DNA from: Caulobacteraceae bacterium
Lineage (GTDB): Bacteria; Pseudomonadota; Alphaproteobacteria; Caulobacterales; Caulobacteraceae
Direction of reading: 5' to 3'
DNA length: 11,665 nucleotides
NCBI GenBank assembly: GCA_004144935.1
Contig: SDZP01000077.1
Coordinates: 1 to 11,665 of the forward strand
Position numbers and translations under genes: made by a program. Below are positions 1-9,008 of this stretch, piece by piece. The notes under the pieces are model-generated. The model searched no databases, had not been told where the DNA came from, and was given only the letters and a program-made list of their open reading frames with translations. The stretch's first letter is position 1, and each line of letters begins with the position of its first letter.

Positions 1-1
1 G

Positions 2-106
2 ACGGCAGCCGACCTGCGCCGCTTCCTGGGAGCCACGCCGCTGCTGGCGGCCGGACGGAACGACGAGGCCTTCGGGCGCGATCTGGTCGCCGCGGTCCTG
101 GCCTAG
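2..106 (+). CDS. C-terminal fragment of an unidentified protein
   Basis: An open frame enters from the left edge and ends at a TAG at 104-106, giving 34 codons. The visible tail is mostly Ala, Leu and Arg, ending in LVAAVLA, and reads like the end of an alpha-helical soluble domain. It is convergent with guaA, whose stop codon lies only 4 bases further on, so this frame fills a space that would otherwise have no gene. No motif allows a family to be named. The call rests on the frame running off the edge, its tight convergent packing and plausible composition. A chance open frame is possible at this GC content. Confidence 0.5.
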   Translation, partial: TAADLRRFLGATPLLAAGRNDEAFGRDLVAAVLA

Positions 107-110
107 CCGG

Positions 111-1657
<1,547 letters not shown>

Positions 1658-1661
<4 letters not shown>

Positions 1662-2923
1662 TTTTTGCGGTCCAATAGCGCTGCGAAGAAGCCGTCCGTG
1701 CCGGCCGTGCGGGGGGTGAGGCGCAGGTAGCCCTGCGGCGTCGTGAACTCGGGAAACCGGGTCAGCTTGCGCAGCCTGAAGGCGTCGTTGCGGGCCAGGA
1801 AGGCCTCGACCTGCTGCTCGTTCTCCTCGGCGAAGAAGGAGCAGGTGACATAGACCATCCGGCCGCCCGGCTTGACGAATTCACTCGCCTGATCAAGCAC
1901 CTTGCGCTGTTCGTTAAGGCGGCGCTGCAACGTATCGGGGGTCAGCCGCCACTTGGCGTCCGGGTGCCGCCGCCAGGTGCCCGAGCCGGTGCAGGGGGCG
2001 TCGACGAAGACCAGGTCCATCTCCCCCTGCAGGCCGTTGAGCGGCTCCTTGTTCAGCGGCGTGCGCAGTTCCAGGTTGGTCACCCCGGCGCGGGTGGCGC
2101 GCGGGATGATGTCGGTCATCCGCCGCGCGTCGCTGTCGTAGGCGTAGATCTTGCCGGTGTTGCCCATGGCCGCCGCCAGGGCCAGGGTCTTGCCGCCGCC
2201 GCCGGCGCAGTAGTCGAGCACCTGCTGGCCGGCCACGTCGCCGGCCACCGCCGCCGCCATCTGGCTGCCCAGGTCCTGGACCTCGAACCAGCCCATGGCG
2301 AACGATGGATGGATCTCCACCGAGGCGGCCCGCTCGGCCGCCGCCGGGGCCGGCACGCGCAGGGCGTCGGGCAGCACGCCGGCCGGCTCGGCGCCCATGT
2401 CGTCCAGCGCCTTCAGCACCTCGTAGGCGTCGCTCTTCAGCCGGTTGACCCGCAGGTCGACCGGCGCGCGCTGGGCGAAGGCGATGCCCTCCTCGACGCG
2501 GTCCTTGCCGAAGGTGCGGGCCATGCTGGCCTCGATCCAGTCGGGATAGTCGCCCTGCACGTCGGCCTTGGCGCCTTTCAGCGAGGGCTTGGCGTTCAGC
2601 ATCGCCGTCTCATGCTCGGTCAGGGCGCCGGGCCCGTGCGGGTCGGCGCAGGCCTCGGTGATCCGCGCCAGGTCCCAGTCCCAGATCCAGCGCAGGGCCG
2701 CCAGCGCCCGCGCGCGGCTGCTCTCCTCACCCATCAGATGGGCCAGCGACCGCTGGCGGCGCAGCACGTCGAGCGCCAGGCCGGAAACCCAGGCCCGGTC
2801 CTTCGAGCCCGCATAGCGGGCCCCGTCGCTCCAGGTCTTCAGCGCCTGCCGAACCGGCTTGTGGCGCAGTTCGATATCATCCAGCACCTGGATCGCCGCC
2901 GCGATGCGTCCGCCATCCCTCAC
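1658..2923 (-). CDS. RsmB/NOP-family SAM-dependent RNA m5C methyltransferase
   Basis: This is a predicted cytosine-5 methyltransferase acting on rRNA (or possibly tRNA), 421 aa. Residues 1-90 look like the helical NusB-like RNA-binding domain. The Rossmann methyltransferase domain follows: SAM-binding motif DYCAGGGGKT (237-246), DAPCTGSG with Cys311, and VTCSF with Cys361. In this family the TCS cysteine is the nucleophile and the DAPC cysteine aids product release. The usual motif I reads CAAPGGKT; CAGGGGKT is a variant, so the protein may belong to a subfamily with a target other than the 16S C967 of E. coli RsmB. I therefore give no symbol. The start is a GTG, supported by GAGG 7 bases upstream. 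It begins 19 bases after guaB stops and overlaps guaA by 4 bases, so it is probably co-transcribed with both. Confidence 0.9.
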
Positions 2924-2942
2924 TGGGTAACCTCACTCACGT

Positions 2943-4406
2943 TCAATTGGAGCCCTGGTAGTTCGGGGCCTCCCTGGTGATCATCACGTCGTGGACATGG
3001 CTTTCGCGCAGGCCCGCGTTGGTGATCCGGACGAACCGGGCCCGATCCCACAGCTCGGGGATCGTCGGCGCCCCCACATAGCCCATGGCGGCCCGCAGCC
3101 CCCCGACCATCTGGTGGATCACCGGTCCGATCGGACCCTTGTAGGGCGTCTGGCCCTCGATGCCTTCCGGCACCAGCTTCTGGGAGTCGGTGACTTCCTT
3201 CTGGAAGTAACGATCGGCGCTGCCGCGGGCCATGGCCCCCAGCGAGCCCATGCCTCGGTAGCTCTTGTAGGACCGGCCCTGGTAAAGGAACACCTCGCCG
3301 GGGCTCTCGTCGGTGCCGGCGAACATCGAGCCCATCATGGCGCAGGACGCCCCGACGGCGATGGCCTTGGCCAGGTCCCCCGACGACTTGATGCCGCCGT
3401 CGGCGATGATCGGCACGCCGTTGTCGCGGCCGGCCTTCACGGCCTGTTCGATGGCGGTCAGCTGCGGCACGCCCACCCCGGCGACGATCCGCGTGGTGCA
3501 GATCGAGCCTGGGCCGATGCCCACCTTCACCGCGTCGGCGCCGGCGTCGATCAGGGCCATGGCCCCCTCATAGGTCGCCACGTTGCCGGCCACGATCTGC
3601 ACCCGGTTGGTCTCGCGCTTGAGACGGGCGACCGCCTCGCTGACCTGGCTGGAGTGGCCGTGGGCGGTGTCGATGATCACCACGTCGACGCCCGCCTCGA
3701 CCAGGGCCAGCGACCGCTCGAAACCGGCGTCGCCGACCGTGGAGGCGGCGCCGACCAGCAGCCGGCCCTTCTCGTCCTTGGCGGCCAGGGGGTGGGCCTG
3801 GGCCTTCTCGATGTCCTTGACGGTGATCAGTCCGACGGCGCGGCCGTCTTCGTCGACGACGATAAGCCGTTCCAGCTTGTGGCGGCGCAGCAGGTCCTGG
3901 GCCTCGGCCCGCGACACCCCCTCGCGCACCGTGACCAGCCCGTCGACCGTCATCAGCGCCGCGGCCGGCGTCGTACCGTTGCTCTCGAACCGCATGTCGC
4001 GGTTGGTGAGGATGCCGACCAGGATTCCACTGTCCGGCTCAACCACTGGAAATCCCGAGATTTTCCGCCGCGCCTTGATCTCGAGAATCTCGGACAGCGT
4101 CGTCGTCGGGTTGATGGTCAGCGGGTTGATGACCATGCCGCTTTCGTAGCGTTTGACCTCCCGCACCTGGTCGGCCTGTTCGTCGACCGTCAGGTTGCGG
4201 TGCAGGATGCCCATGCCTCCGGCCTGGGCCATGGCGATGGCCAGCCGGCTCTCGGTCACCGTATCCATGGCGGCCGACACCAGCGGGATGTTAAGCCCGA
4301 TCTCGCGCGTCAATTTTGTTTCGGTCGAAACCTGGGTCGGCATCACATCCGACGGACCGGGTTCAAGCAAAACATCGTCGAAGGTGAGCCCTTCGCGAAT
4401 CTCCAT
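2943..4406 (-). CDS. guaB: IMP dehydrogenase
   Basis: It oxidises IMP to XMP with NAD+, the committed step of guanine nucleotide synthesis. At 487 aa it has normal full length. The TIM-barrel opens with LTFDDVLLEP (8-17). Two CBS domains are inserted at about 93-205, which in this family bind adenine or guanine nucleotides and tune activity. The catalytic loop GPGSICTTR places the IMP-binding Cys at 303, and the mobile flap YRGMGSLGAM is at 383-392. The ATG is preceded by CGGAGAG with about 5 bases between, a good ribosome site. A candidate promoter lies in the 66-base leader after rlmE, and the RNA methyltransferase and guaA follow, so guaB appears to head the XMP/GMP-forming unit even if ppx-rlmE transcription reads into it. 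Confidence 0.98.
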   Translation of the reverse strand: MEIREGLTFDDVLLEPGPSDVMPTQVSTETKLTREIGLNIPLVSAAMDTVTESRLAIAMAQAGGMGILHRNLTVDEQADQVREVKRYESGMVINPLTINPTTTLSEILEIKARRKISGFPVVEPDSGILVGILTNRDMRFESNGTTPAAALMTVDGLVTVREGVSRAEAQDLLRRHKLERLIVVDEDGRAVGLITVKDIEKAQAHPLAAKDEKGRLLVGAASTVGDAGFERSLALVEAGVDVVIIDTAHGHSSQVSEAVARLKRETNRVQIVAGNVATYEGAMALIDAGADAVKVGIGPGSICTTRIVAGVGVPQLTAIEQAVKAGRDNGVPIIADGGIKSSGDLAKAIAVGASCAMMGSMFAGTDESPGEVFLYQGRSYKSYRGMGSLGAMARGSADRYFQKEVTDSQKLVPEGIEGQTPYKGPIGPVIHQMVGGLRAAMGYVGAPTIPELWDRARFVRITNAGLRESHVHDVMITREAPNYQGSN

Positions 4407-4429
4407 GAGACTCTCCGTTTTGCGGGCCG

Positions 4430-4458
4430 CGTATGTGTCAGGCGGGGGGTGGAGTCAA
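4430..4458 (-). promoter_or_regulatory. Candidate guaB promoter with GANTC in the -35 box
   Basis: On the minus strand, TTGACT (4458-4453) matches the -35 consensus at five of six positions. It is followed after 17 bases by CATACG (4435-4430), which matches TATAAT only at the central ATA. The putative start point would lie about 15-25 bases before the guaB ATG. The -35 box overlaps a GANTC sequence (4452-4456), the CcrM methylation target in Caulobacterales. The -35 and spacing are good, the -10 weak. No transcript data are available. Confidence 0.4.
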
Positions 4459-4464
4459 CCGGCA

Positions 4465-4482
4465 GGGCGGCTTCAGCCGCCC
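4465..4482 (-). terminator. GC-rich hairpin at the end of rlmE
   Basis: A perfect 7-bp stem, GGGCGGC (4465-4471) and GCCGCCC (4476-4482), encloses a 4-base loop. The rlmE stop codon (4475-4473) lies in the loop. No U-tract follows in either direction, so it is not a textbook intrinsic terminator. It could pause or partly attenuate transcription entering guaB, or protect an mRNA 3' end. It sits just before the candidate guaB promoter, which fits a boundary between sub-operons. Confidence 0.3.
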
Positions 4483-5183
4483 TTGAACCCCGTCGCCGCC
4501 AGGAAGACTTCCGAGCTGTCCGCCCGGCTGGCCTTCGGCTTGATGTGCTGCACCTTGTCGAAGTGCTTTTTCAAACGGAGGATCACGTCGGCCGTCTCGC
4601 CGCCCTGGAAGGCCTTGGCGATGAACGATCCGCCGGGCTTCAGCACCGAGATGGCGAAGTCGACGGCCAGTTCGATCAGGCCGACGATGCGGATGTGATC
4701 GGTCTCGCGGTGGCCCACCGTATTGGGCGCCATGTCGGACAGCACGATGTCCGGCTGGCCGCCGAGCAGTTCCATCAGGCGCGGGCCGCACTCCGGGTCG
4801 GTGAAATCCATCTGGATGATGGTCGCCGGGCTGAGCGGATCGACTTCCAGCAGGTCGACGCCGACCACCGGGCCCGCCCCGCGCTCCAGCGCGATCTGGA
4901 TCCAGCCGCCGGGCGCGCAGCCCAGGTCGATGATCTTCGTGCCCTTCCGGATCAGCTTCAGCTTGTCGTCGATCTCGCTCAGCTTGAAGGCGGCGCGGCT
5001 GCGATAGCCCTTGGCCCGGGCCTCGGCCGAGAAGGGGTCGTTGATCTGCCGCTCCAGCCAGGCCTGCTGGCTGGGCGTGCGCCGATAGGCGGTCTTCAGC
5101 CGGGCCGGCTTGTGGCGGCCCGCTTCCAGCCCGCCGGACGGCGGCTTCACCATGCGGCGGCGCGGAGGTTCTTCGTCGGTCAT
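4473..5183 (-). CDS. rlmE: 23S rRNA (uridine-2'-O)-methyltransferase RlmE (FtsJ/RrmJ)
   Basis: RlmE methylates the 2'-OH of U2552 (E. coli numbering) in the 23S A-loop, a late step in 50S assembly. The protein is 236 aa from the chosen ATG. SAM-binding motif DLGCAPGGW is at 86-94, and the FtsJ tetrad is complete: Lys67 (SRAAFKL), Asp150 (LSDMAPN), Lys190 (FIAKAFQGG) and Glu225 (SSEVFLAA), spaced as in E. coli. An N-terminal extension of roughly 26-29 residues relative to the E. coli enzyme is rich in Arg/Lys and may touch rRNA. The frame is open further upstream, but that stretch is ppx read in another frame. The chosen ATG overlaps the ppx stop as ATGA, indicating coupling. An in-frame Met11 is an alternative. 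No clear ribosome site is visible. Confidence 0.95.
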   Translation of the reverse strand: MTDEEPPRRRMVKPPSGGLEAGRHKPARLKTAYRRTPSQQAWLERQINDPFSAEARAKGYRSRAAFKLSEIDDKLKLIRKGTKIIDLGCAPGGWIQIALERGAGPVVGVDLLEVDPLSPATIIQMDFTDPECGPRLMELLGGQPDIVLSDMAPNTVGHRETDHIRIVGLIELAVDFAISVLKPGGSFIAKAFQGGETADVILRLKKHFDKVQHIKPKASRADSSEVFLAATGFKGG

Positions 5184-6283
5184 GCCGCCGCTTCTACAGG
5201 GCGGCGGCCCCTTCCGCCACGGCGGCGACGGCGCGGCCGCTGTTCGCTCATCAGGCTCATCAGGATGCCCTCGCGCAGACCCCGGTCGGCGACCCGCACC
5301 CGGGAACACGGCCAGAGCTCCTGGACGGCCTGCAGGATGGCGGCGCCGGCCAGCACCAGGTCGGCGCGGTCCGGCCCGATACAGGCCTGGGCGGCCCGTT
5401 CGGCGGGGGTCAGGGCGATCAGCCGGTCGGCGGCGGTCTCGCACTCGGCGCGGGTCATCCACATGCCGTCGACCCGGTTGCGGTCATAGCGCGGCAGGTT
5501 GAGGTGCAGTCCGGCCAGGCTGGTGATCGCCCCCGAAGTGCCGACCATATGGGCGCGGTCGGCCTGGAAGGTCTCGCGCATCGGCTCGGCGTGCGGAAAG
5601 GCGGCCAGCACCTCCTTCACCGCCTCGACCATCGAGCGGAACCAGGCTTCCGAGGCCTTCTCCCCTTCCGGGAACCGCTCGGCCAGGGTGACGACGCCGA
5701 TCGGGATCGACAGCCAGGCCTTGATCGGCAGTTTCCAGGCGGCGAACTGCCGGGGCCGCAGATCGAGCCCCTCCCCCTGCAGGTCGACCCAGGACAACTC
5801 GGTCGAGCCGCCGCCGACGTCGACGACCAGCGCCGCCTCGGCGGTGCGGTCCAGCAGGTTGACGCAGCCGGCCACCGACAGCTGGGCCTCTTCCTTTGGC
5901 GGAATGATCTGCAGCTTCAGGCCGGTTTCCTCGGCCACCCGGGCGATGAACGCCGGACCGTTCTCGGCCCCGCGGCAGGCCTGGGTGGCGATGGCGCGGA
6001 ACCGCACGCACTTTCGCCGCCGCACCTTCTCGGCGCAGACGGTCAGGGCCGCCATGGCCCGCTCCATCGCGGCTTCGGAAAGCCGGCCGGTCTGGGTTAG
6101 GCCTTCGCCCAGCCGCACGATTCGGGAATAGGCCTCGACGACGCGGAATCCGCCCGGCGTCGGTGTCGCCACCAGCAGGCGGCAGTTGTTCGTGCCCAGG
6201 TCGAGCGCCGCATAGCACGGCGGTCCACCCTGCCCGCGCGGGCCCTCTCGAGCCTGCGGCCGGGCGCTTGGCGCCTCCGACAT
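5180..6283 (-). CDS. Ppx/GppA-family phosphatase (exopolyphosphatase or pppGpp phosphohydrolase)
   Basis: This is an ASKHA-fold phosphatase that removes terminal phosphates from polyphosphate (Ppx) or pppGpp (GppA); sequence alone does not separate the two. The protein is 367 aa. The phosphate-1 loop ALDLGTNNCRLL lies near residues 26-37, a PKEEAQLSVAG segment near 129-139 carries the predicted catalytic Glu, and the phosphate-2 loop DVGGGSTEL is at about 155-163. It has only the two core domains, without the C-terminal HD-like domain of E. coli Ppx (513 aa). It ends in a very basic tail (RPRRRRRGGRGRR). I chose the ATG at 6283 because AGGTGA precedes it by about 7 bases; a GTG three codons upstream is possible but lacks a ribosome site. 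It is divergent from hspQ and coupled to rlmE. Confidence 0.9.
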   Translation of the reverse strand: MSEAPSARPQAREGPRGQGGPPCYAALDLGTNNCRLLVATPTPGGFRVVEAYSRIVRLGEGLTQTGRLSEAAMERAMAALTVCAEKVRRRKCVRFRAIATQACRGAENGPAFIARVAEETGLKLQIIPPKEEAQLSVAGCVNLLDRTAEAALVVDVGGGSTELSWVDLQGEGLDLRPRQFAAWKLPIKAWLSIPIGVVTLAERFPEGEKASEAWFRSMVEAVKEVLAAFPHAEPMRETFQADRAHMVGTSGAITSLAGLHLNLPRYDRNRVDGMWMTRAECETAADRLIALTPAERAAQACIGPDRADLVLAGAAILQAVQELWPCSRVRVADRGLREGILMSLMSEQRPRRRRRGGRGRRPVEAAA

Positions 6284-6373
6284 GGTTGTCACCTGTCTGC
6301 GCGGACGGCCGTGGATCGGCGCCCGGTTTCAAGGCGACCCTAGACCATGTTGTCGCGGGTCGGGAACCCCACC

Positions 6374-6403
6374 CTTGCCGACTCCGCAATGATCATTACG
6401 TTC
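6374..6403 (+). promoter_or_regulatory. Candidate hspQ control region with palindrome and GANTC
   Basis: The 149 bases between the ppx and hspQ starts contain CTTGCC (6374-6379), which resembles a -35 element of sigma-32 or sigma-70 type. A GANTC site (GACTC, 6380-6384) follows, then the perfect 10-base palindrome AATGATCATT (6388-6397). No strong -10 follows at standard spacing. The palindrome could be an operator for either divergent gene. A heat-shock promoter would fit the HspQ family, but the match is weak. Confidence 0.25.
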
Positions 6404-6432
6404 AGCATTCAGTCAGGCGGGAGGCGTAGGCT

Positions 6433-6771
6433 ATGGCCACTATGAACAGTCAACTCGCCAAGTTCGCCATTGGACAGGTGGTCCGTCACCGGGTTTTCCC
6501 GTTTCGCGGGGTGATCTTCGACGTCGATCCGACCTTCGCCAATACCGAGGAATGGTGGAATTCCATTCCCGAAGAGATCCGTCCGCGCAAGGACCAGCCC
6601 TTCTACCACCTGCTGGCCGAAAACGATCAGAACACCTACGTGGCCTACGTCTCCGAACAGAACCTGCTGCCGGACGACACCGGCGAGCCGGTCGGCCACC
6701 CGCACACGGCGCTGATCTTCGATGGCTTCGAGGACGGTCACTACAACATGCGCCCCCGGGTGGCGCACTGA
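6433..6771 (+). CDS. hspQ: Heat shock protein HspQ (YccV-like, hemimethylated-DNA-binding family)
   Basis: This small cytoplasmic protein of 112 aa is in the YccV-like domain family. In enterobacteria HspQ is heat-induced and acts as a substrate and specificity enhancer of the Lon protease; the older name refers to binding of hemimethylated DNA. The whole protein is one domain: FAIGQVVRHRVFPFRGVIFDVDP (split as FAIGQVVRHRVF at about 12-23 and FRGVIFDVDP at 25-34), then EEWW, KDQPFYHLLAEN, YVAYVSEQNL and a GHPHT segment, all family hallmarks. The ATG at 6433 is preceded by GGGAGG with 8 bases between, a strong ribosome site; Met4 is a weaker alternative. It is divergent from ppx and lies 94 bases before phhA. 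Whether it works with Lon here is inference from the family. Confidence 0.93.
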   Translation: MATMNSQLAKFAIGQVVRHRVFPFRGVIFDVDPTFANTEEWWNSIPEEIRPRKDQPFYHLLAENDQNTYVAYVSEQNLLPDDTGEPVGHPHTALIFDGFEDGHYNMRPRVAH

Positions 6772-6795
6772 GGATCGCGCGTCGGCGCAACATCC

Positions 6796-6838
6796 TTCCG
6801 CCAGACCGCGCAAACCGGGGCAAATCCGGCGGAACTTT
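6796..6838 (+). terminator. Weak inverted repeat between hspQ and phhA
   Basis: TTCCGCC (6796-6802) pairs with GGCGGAA (6828-6834) across a 25-base loop, and CTTTT follows. The layout resembles a terminator for hspQ, but the loop is long and the T-run short. The rest of this 94-base gap shows no clear promoter for phhA. Confidence 0.2.
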
Positions 6839-6865
6839 TCCAGCGGCGCGACGTAACCTCTCCCC

Positions 6866-7744
6866 ATGAGCGCCGATGGCTTTATCGCCGCGCCGCCCCC
6901 CGGGGCGCGCGAGGACTGGACGATCGACCAGGGCTGGGCCGACTACACGGCCGAGGAACACGCCACCTGGGACATTCTCTACGAACGCCAGGCCGCCCTG
7001 CTGCCCGGCTACGCCTGCGATGAGTTCCTGCACGGCCTGCAGGCGTTGAACCTGCACCGCGGCGGCATTCCCAATTTCGACGAGATCAATGTCGAGCTCC
7101 GGCGTCTGACCGGCTGGAGCGTCGTCGCCGTCCCGGGGCTGGTCCCCGACGAGGTCTTCTTCGACCACCTGGCCAACCGCCGCTTCCCGGCCGGCCAGTT
7201 CATCCGCAAGCGCGACCAGCTCGACTACCTTCAGGAACCGGACATCTTCCACGATGTCTTCGGCCATGTGCCGATGCTGACCGACCCCACCTTCGCTGAC
7301 TACATGGAGGCCTACGGCAAGGGCGGCCAGCGCGCCGTCGGTCTCGGCCGGCTGCACAACCTGGCCCGCCTCTACTGGTACACGGTCGAGTTCGGCCTGC
7401 TGGAGACGCCGAAGGGCCTGCGCATCTACGGCGCCGGCATCGTCTCCAGCCGCACCGAGTCGATCTTCGCCCTCGAGGACCCCTCCCCCAACCGCATCGG
7501 CTTCGACCTGACCCGCACGATGCGCACCCCCTACCGCATCGACGACTTCCAGCAGGTCTACTTCGTCATCCCCAGCCTGCAGGCCCTGCTCGACGCCACC
7601 CTGCAGGATTTCGCGCCGATCTACGCGGCGCTGGAAGCGGCCGACGACATCGCGATCGACGCGGTCCTGCCGGAGGACCGCGTCTTCACGGCGGGAACTC
7701 AGGCCTACGCCGCCACGGGCGGACGCCTGGCCACGGCCGGCTGA
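6866..7744 (+). CDS. phhA: Phenylalanine 4-monooxygenase (phenylalanine hydroxylase)
   Basis: This non-haem iron, tetrahydropterin-dependent enzyme hydroxylates phenylalanine to tyrosine, opening the route to homogentisate catabolism. At 292 aa it is close to the monodomain bacterial enzymes (about 260-300 aa) and lacks the N-terminal ACT regulatory domain of animal homologues. The iron-binding triad is visible: His129 and His134 in FHDVFGHVP, and Glu175 in YWYTVEFGL. The segment GIPNFDEIN (67-75) and the C-terminal SRTESIFAL and TPYRIDDFQ blocks also fit. No Shine-Dalgarno precedes the ATG, which follows CTCTCCCC, so translation may be leaderless or weak. No phhB (pterin dehydratase) or Lrp-type regulator lies next to it. 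Its last 40 bases overlap the convergent acyltransferase gene. Confidence 0.96.
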   Translation: MSADGFIAAPPPGAREDWTIDQGWADYTAEEHATWDILYERQAALLPGYACDEFLHGLQALNLHRGGIPNFDEINVELRRLTGWSVVAVPGLVPDEVFFDHLANRRFPAGQFIRKRDQLDYLQEPDIFHDVFGHVPMLTDPTFADYMEAYGKGGQRAVGLGRLHNLARLYWYTVEFGLLETPKGLRIYGAGIVSSRTESIFALEDPSPNRIGFDLTRTMRTPYRIDDFQQVYFVIPSLQALLDATLQDFAPIYAALEAADDIAIDAVLPEDRVFTAGTQAYAATGGRLATAG

Positions 7745-8895
7745 GGCTTCAGCCCGAACAGCGGCCGCAGGACCGGGGTGCGCCGCGCCACCTCGTTGGT
7801 CAGCAGGCAGCCGGCCACGGTGACGGCGATCAGCAGCCCCGCCTCCAGCGGCTGCCACAGCCCCAGCCTCGCCAGGTGATGGCCGGCCACGACGATCACC
7901 GTCTGGTGGATGATGTAGAAGGGGAAGACCGCCAGCGTCAGCCAGGTCAGCAGCGGCCCGCCCCGCGTCAGGCGCCGCGCCGCGAAGCCCAGCACCGCCG
8001 CGATCGCCGTCCAGCTGTTCAGCGCCCAGACGCAGCGCATGGCCTGGCGCAGCGCCTCCGGCGGCGCGACATCGTCGCCCCGCCACATCCAGGCGTAGGT
8101 CGCCCAGACCGCCCAGCTGACCAGCCACAGGCCCAGCGCCGCCCAGCGGGCCGTCTCGAACCTGGCCTTCACGGCCGGCGACCTGGCGGTGACGAACCCG
8201 AACAGGAAGGCGCTCAGCGAGACGGCGTGGTTATACCAGTCGTCGACCAGGGCGTGGGTGATCTCGAACATCGGAAACAGCACCAGGCGCAGGATCGCCA
8301 GCAGGACGATGGGCGCGGCGACCAGCGCCCAGGCCGGCAGGCGGTCGAGCCCCGCCTCGGCGGCCTTGAAGGCCTTCGGCGCCAGCCACAGCAACAGCGC
8401 CAGCAGCAGGGTGTAGACGAACAGGTAGGCGACGAACCACATGTGGTTCCACGTCGGGGTGATCAGCAGCTCGCCGTCCGGCCTCCAGTTGCCCGAGGCC
8501 GTGAGGTACCTGCCCCAGAAGGTCAGGTAGCCGTCAGCGAACCCGGGGAGGGTCTCGACCAGTTGGTAGTAGGACTGCGGCGGCACGATCACCGCCATGG
8601 CGAACAGCAACGGCGGCAGCAGCCGCGCCGTGCGCAGGCCGGCCAGGGCTCCAGGCCGCATCCTGTCGGCCATGAACCGCGTCGCCGCCCCCGAGACCAG
8701 GAACAGCAGGGTCAGCCGCCAGGGATTGGTCAGCTGCATGACCGGCTCGAGCCATTCCACCGGCGCGGGGCTCTTCACGTGGAAGTCCCAGGGCACGTAG
8801 AACATGCCGACATGGTAGAGGATGAGCAGGCCGAAGGCGCCGACTCGGATCCAGTCGAGATCATGGCGGCGGTCGAGGGAGAGGTCGGCATTCAC
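7705..8895 (-). CDS. Acyltransferase-3 family integral membrane protein
   Basis: This is a predicted inner-membrane O-acyltransferase of 396 aa with about ten hydrophobic helices. Proteins of this family transfer acyl groups to extracytoplasmic sugars, such as glucans, O-antigen or peptidoglycan, but the substrate here is unknown. The first helix reads DLDWIRVGAFGLLILYH and carries the family's Arg-X10-His motif (Arg17, His28). The second helix (LTLLFLVSGAATRF) and the late PFYIIHQTVIV helix are also typical. The start is GTG with GGAG 7 bases upstream. The tail after the last helix is short. It is divergent from the LytTR regulator, which may control it, and converges on phhA with a 40-base overlap (stop TAG at 7707-7705). 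Confidence 0.88.
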   Translation of the reverse strand: MNADLSLDRRHDLDWIRVGAFGLLILYHVGMFYVPWDFHVKSPAPVEWLEPVMQLTNPWRLTLLFLVSGAATRFMADRMRPGALAGLRTARLLPPLLFAMAVIVPPQSYYQLVETLPGFADGYLTFWGRYLTASGNWRPDGELLITPTWNHMWFVAYLFVYTLLLALLLWLAPKAFKAAEAGLDRLPAWALVAAPIVLLAILRLVLFPMFEITHALVDDWYNHAVSLSAFLFGFVTARSPAVKARFETARWAALGLWLVSWAVWATYAWMWRGDDVAPPEALRQAMRCVWALNSWTAIAAVLGFAARRLTRGGPLLTWLTLAVFPFYIIHQTVIVVAGHHLARLGLWQPLEAGLLIAVTVAGCLLTNEVARRTPVLRPLFGLKPQPAVARRPPVAA

Positions 8896-8918
8896 GGGAT
8901 GGCTCCGATAGAGGCGAT

Positions 8919-8938
8919 CGATGGCCGCTACCGATGGC
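8919..8938. promoter_or_regulatory. Direct repeat between the acyltransferase and LytTR genes
   Basis: CGATGGC occurs at 8919-8925 and again at 8932-8938, 13 bases start to start, in the 113-base divergent gap; a related CCGATAG lies at 8905-8911. LytTR proteins bind pairs of short direct repeats, though usually about two helical turns apart, so the spacing is not classical. No confident -35/-10 pair is visible in this GC-rich gap. Confidence 0.25.
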
Positions 8939-9008
8939 GCGGCCCCCGCTCCGCCGCCAAGGCCGCCGGGCCGTCCGGCGCCGCGCCGGTGACCAGCGGG
9001 AGGCGGCT

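Noticed and set aside
4407..4472. A purine or other riboswitch in the guaB leader
   Set aside because: The 66-base leader is too short for a known purine aptamer and has no conserved junction sequences; only a simple hairpin and a promoter-like pair are seen.
5184..5462. An extended N-terminus for rlmE
   Set aside because: The added residues are ppx read in another frame, rich in Arg and Pro, while the ATG overlapping the ppx stop gives a normal start.
2991..5489. An 832-codon open frame on the plus strand, antisense to guaB and rlmE
   Set aside because: It runs opposite to two certain genes, has low-complexity His/Asp/Arg/Gly-rich composition, and is the mirror of high-GC codon use.
6440..8128. 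A 562-codon minus-strand frame opposite hspQ and phhA
   Set aside because: It covers two well-identified plus-strand genes and its composition is Gly/Ala/Val/Asp-rich filler without motifs.
8934..9008. The upstream ATG start for the LytTR gene
   Set aside because: The extra 25 residues are Arg-rich, the site lacks a good ribosome-binding sequence, and GTG 9009 has GGGAGG at ideal spacing.
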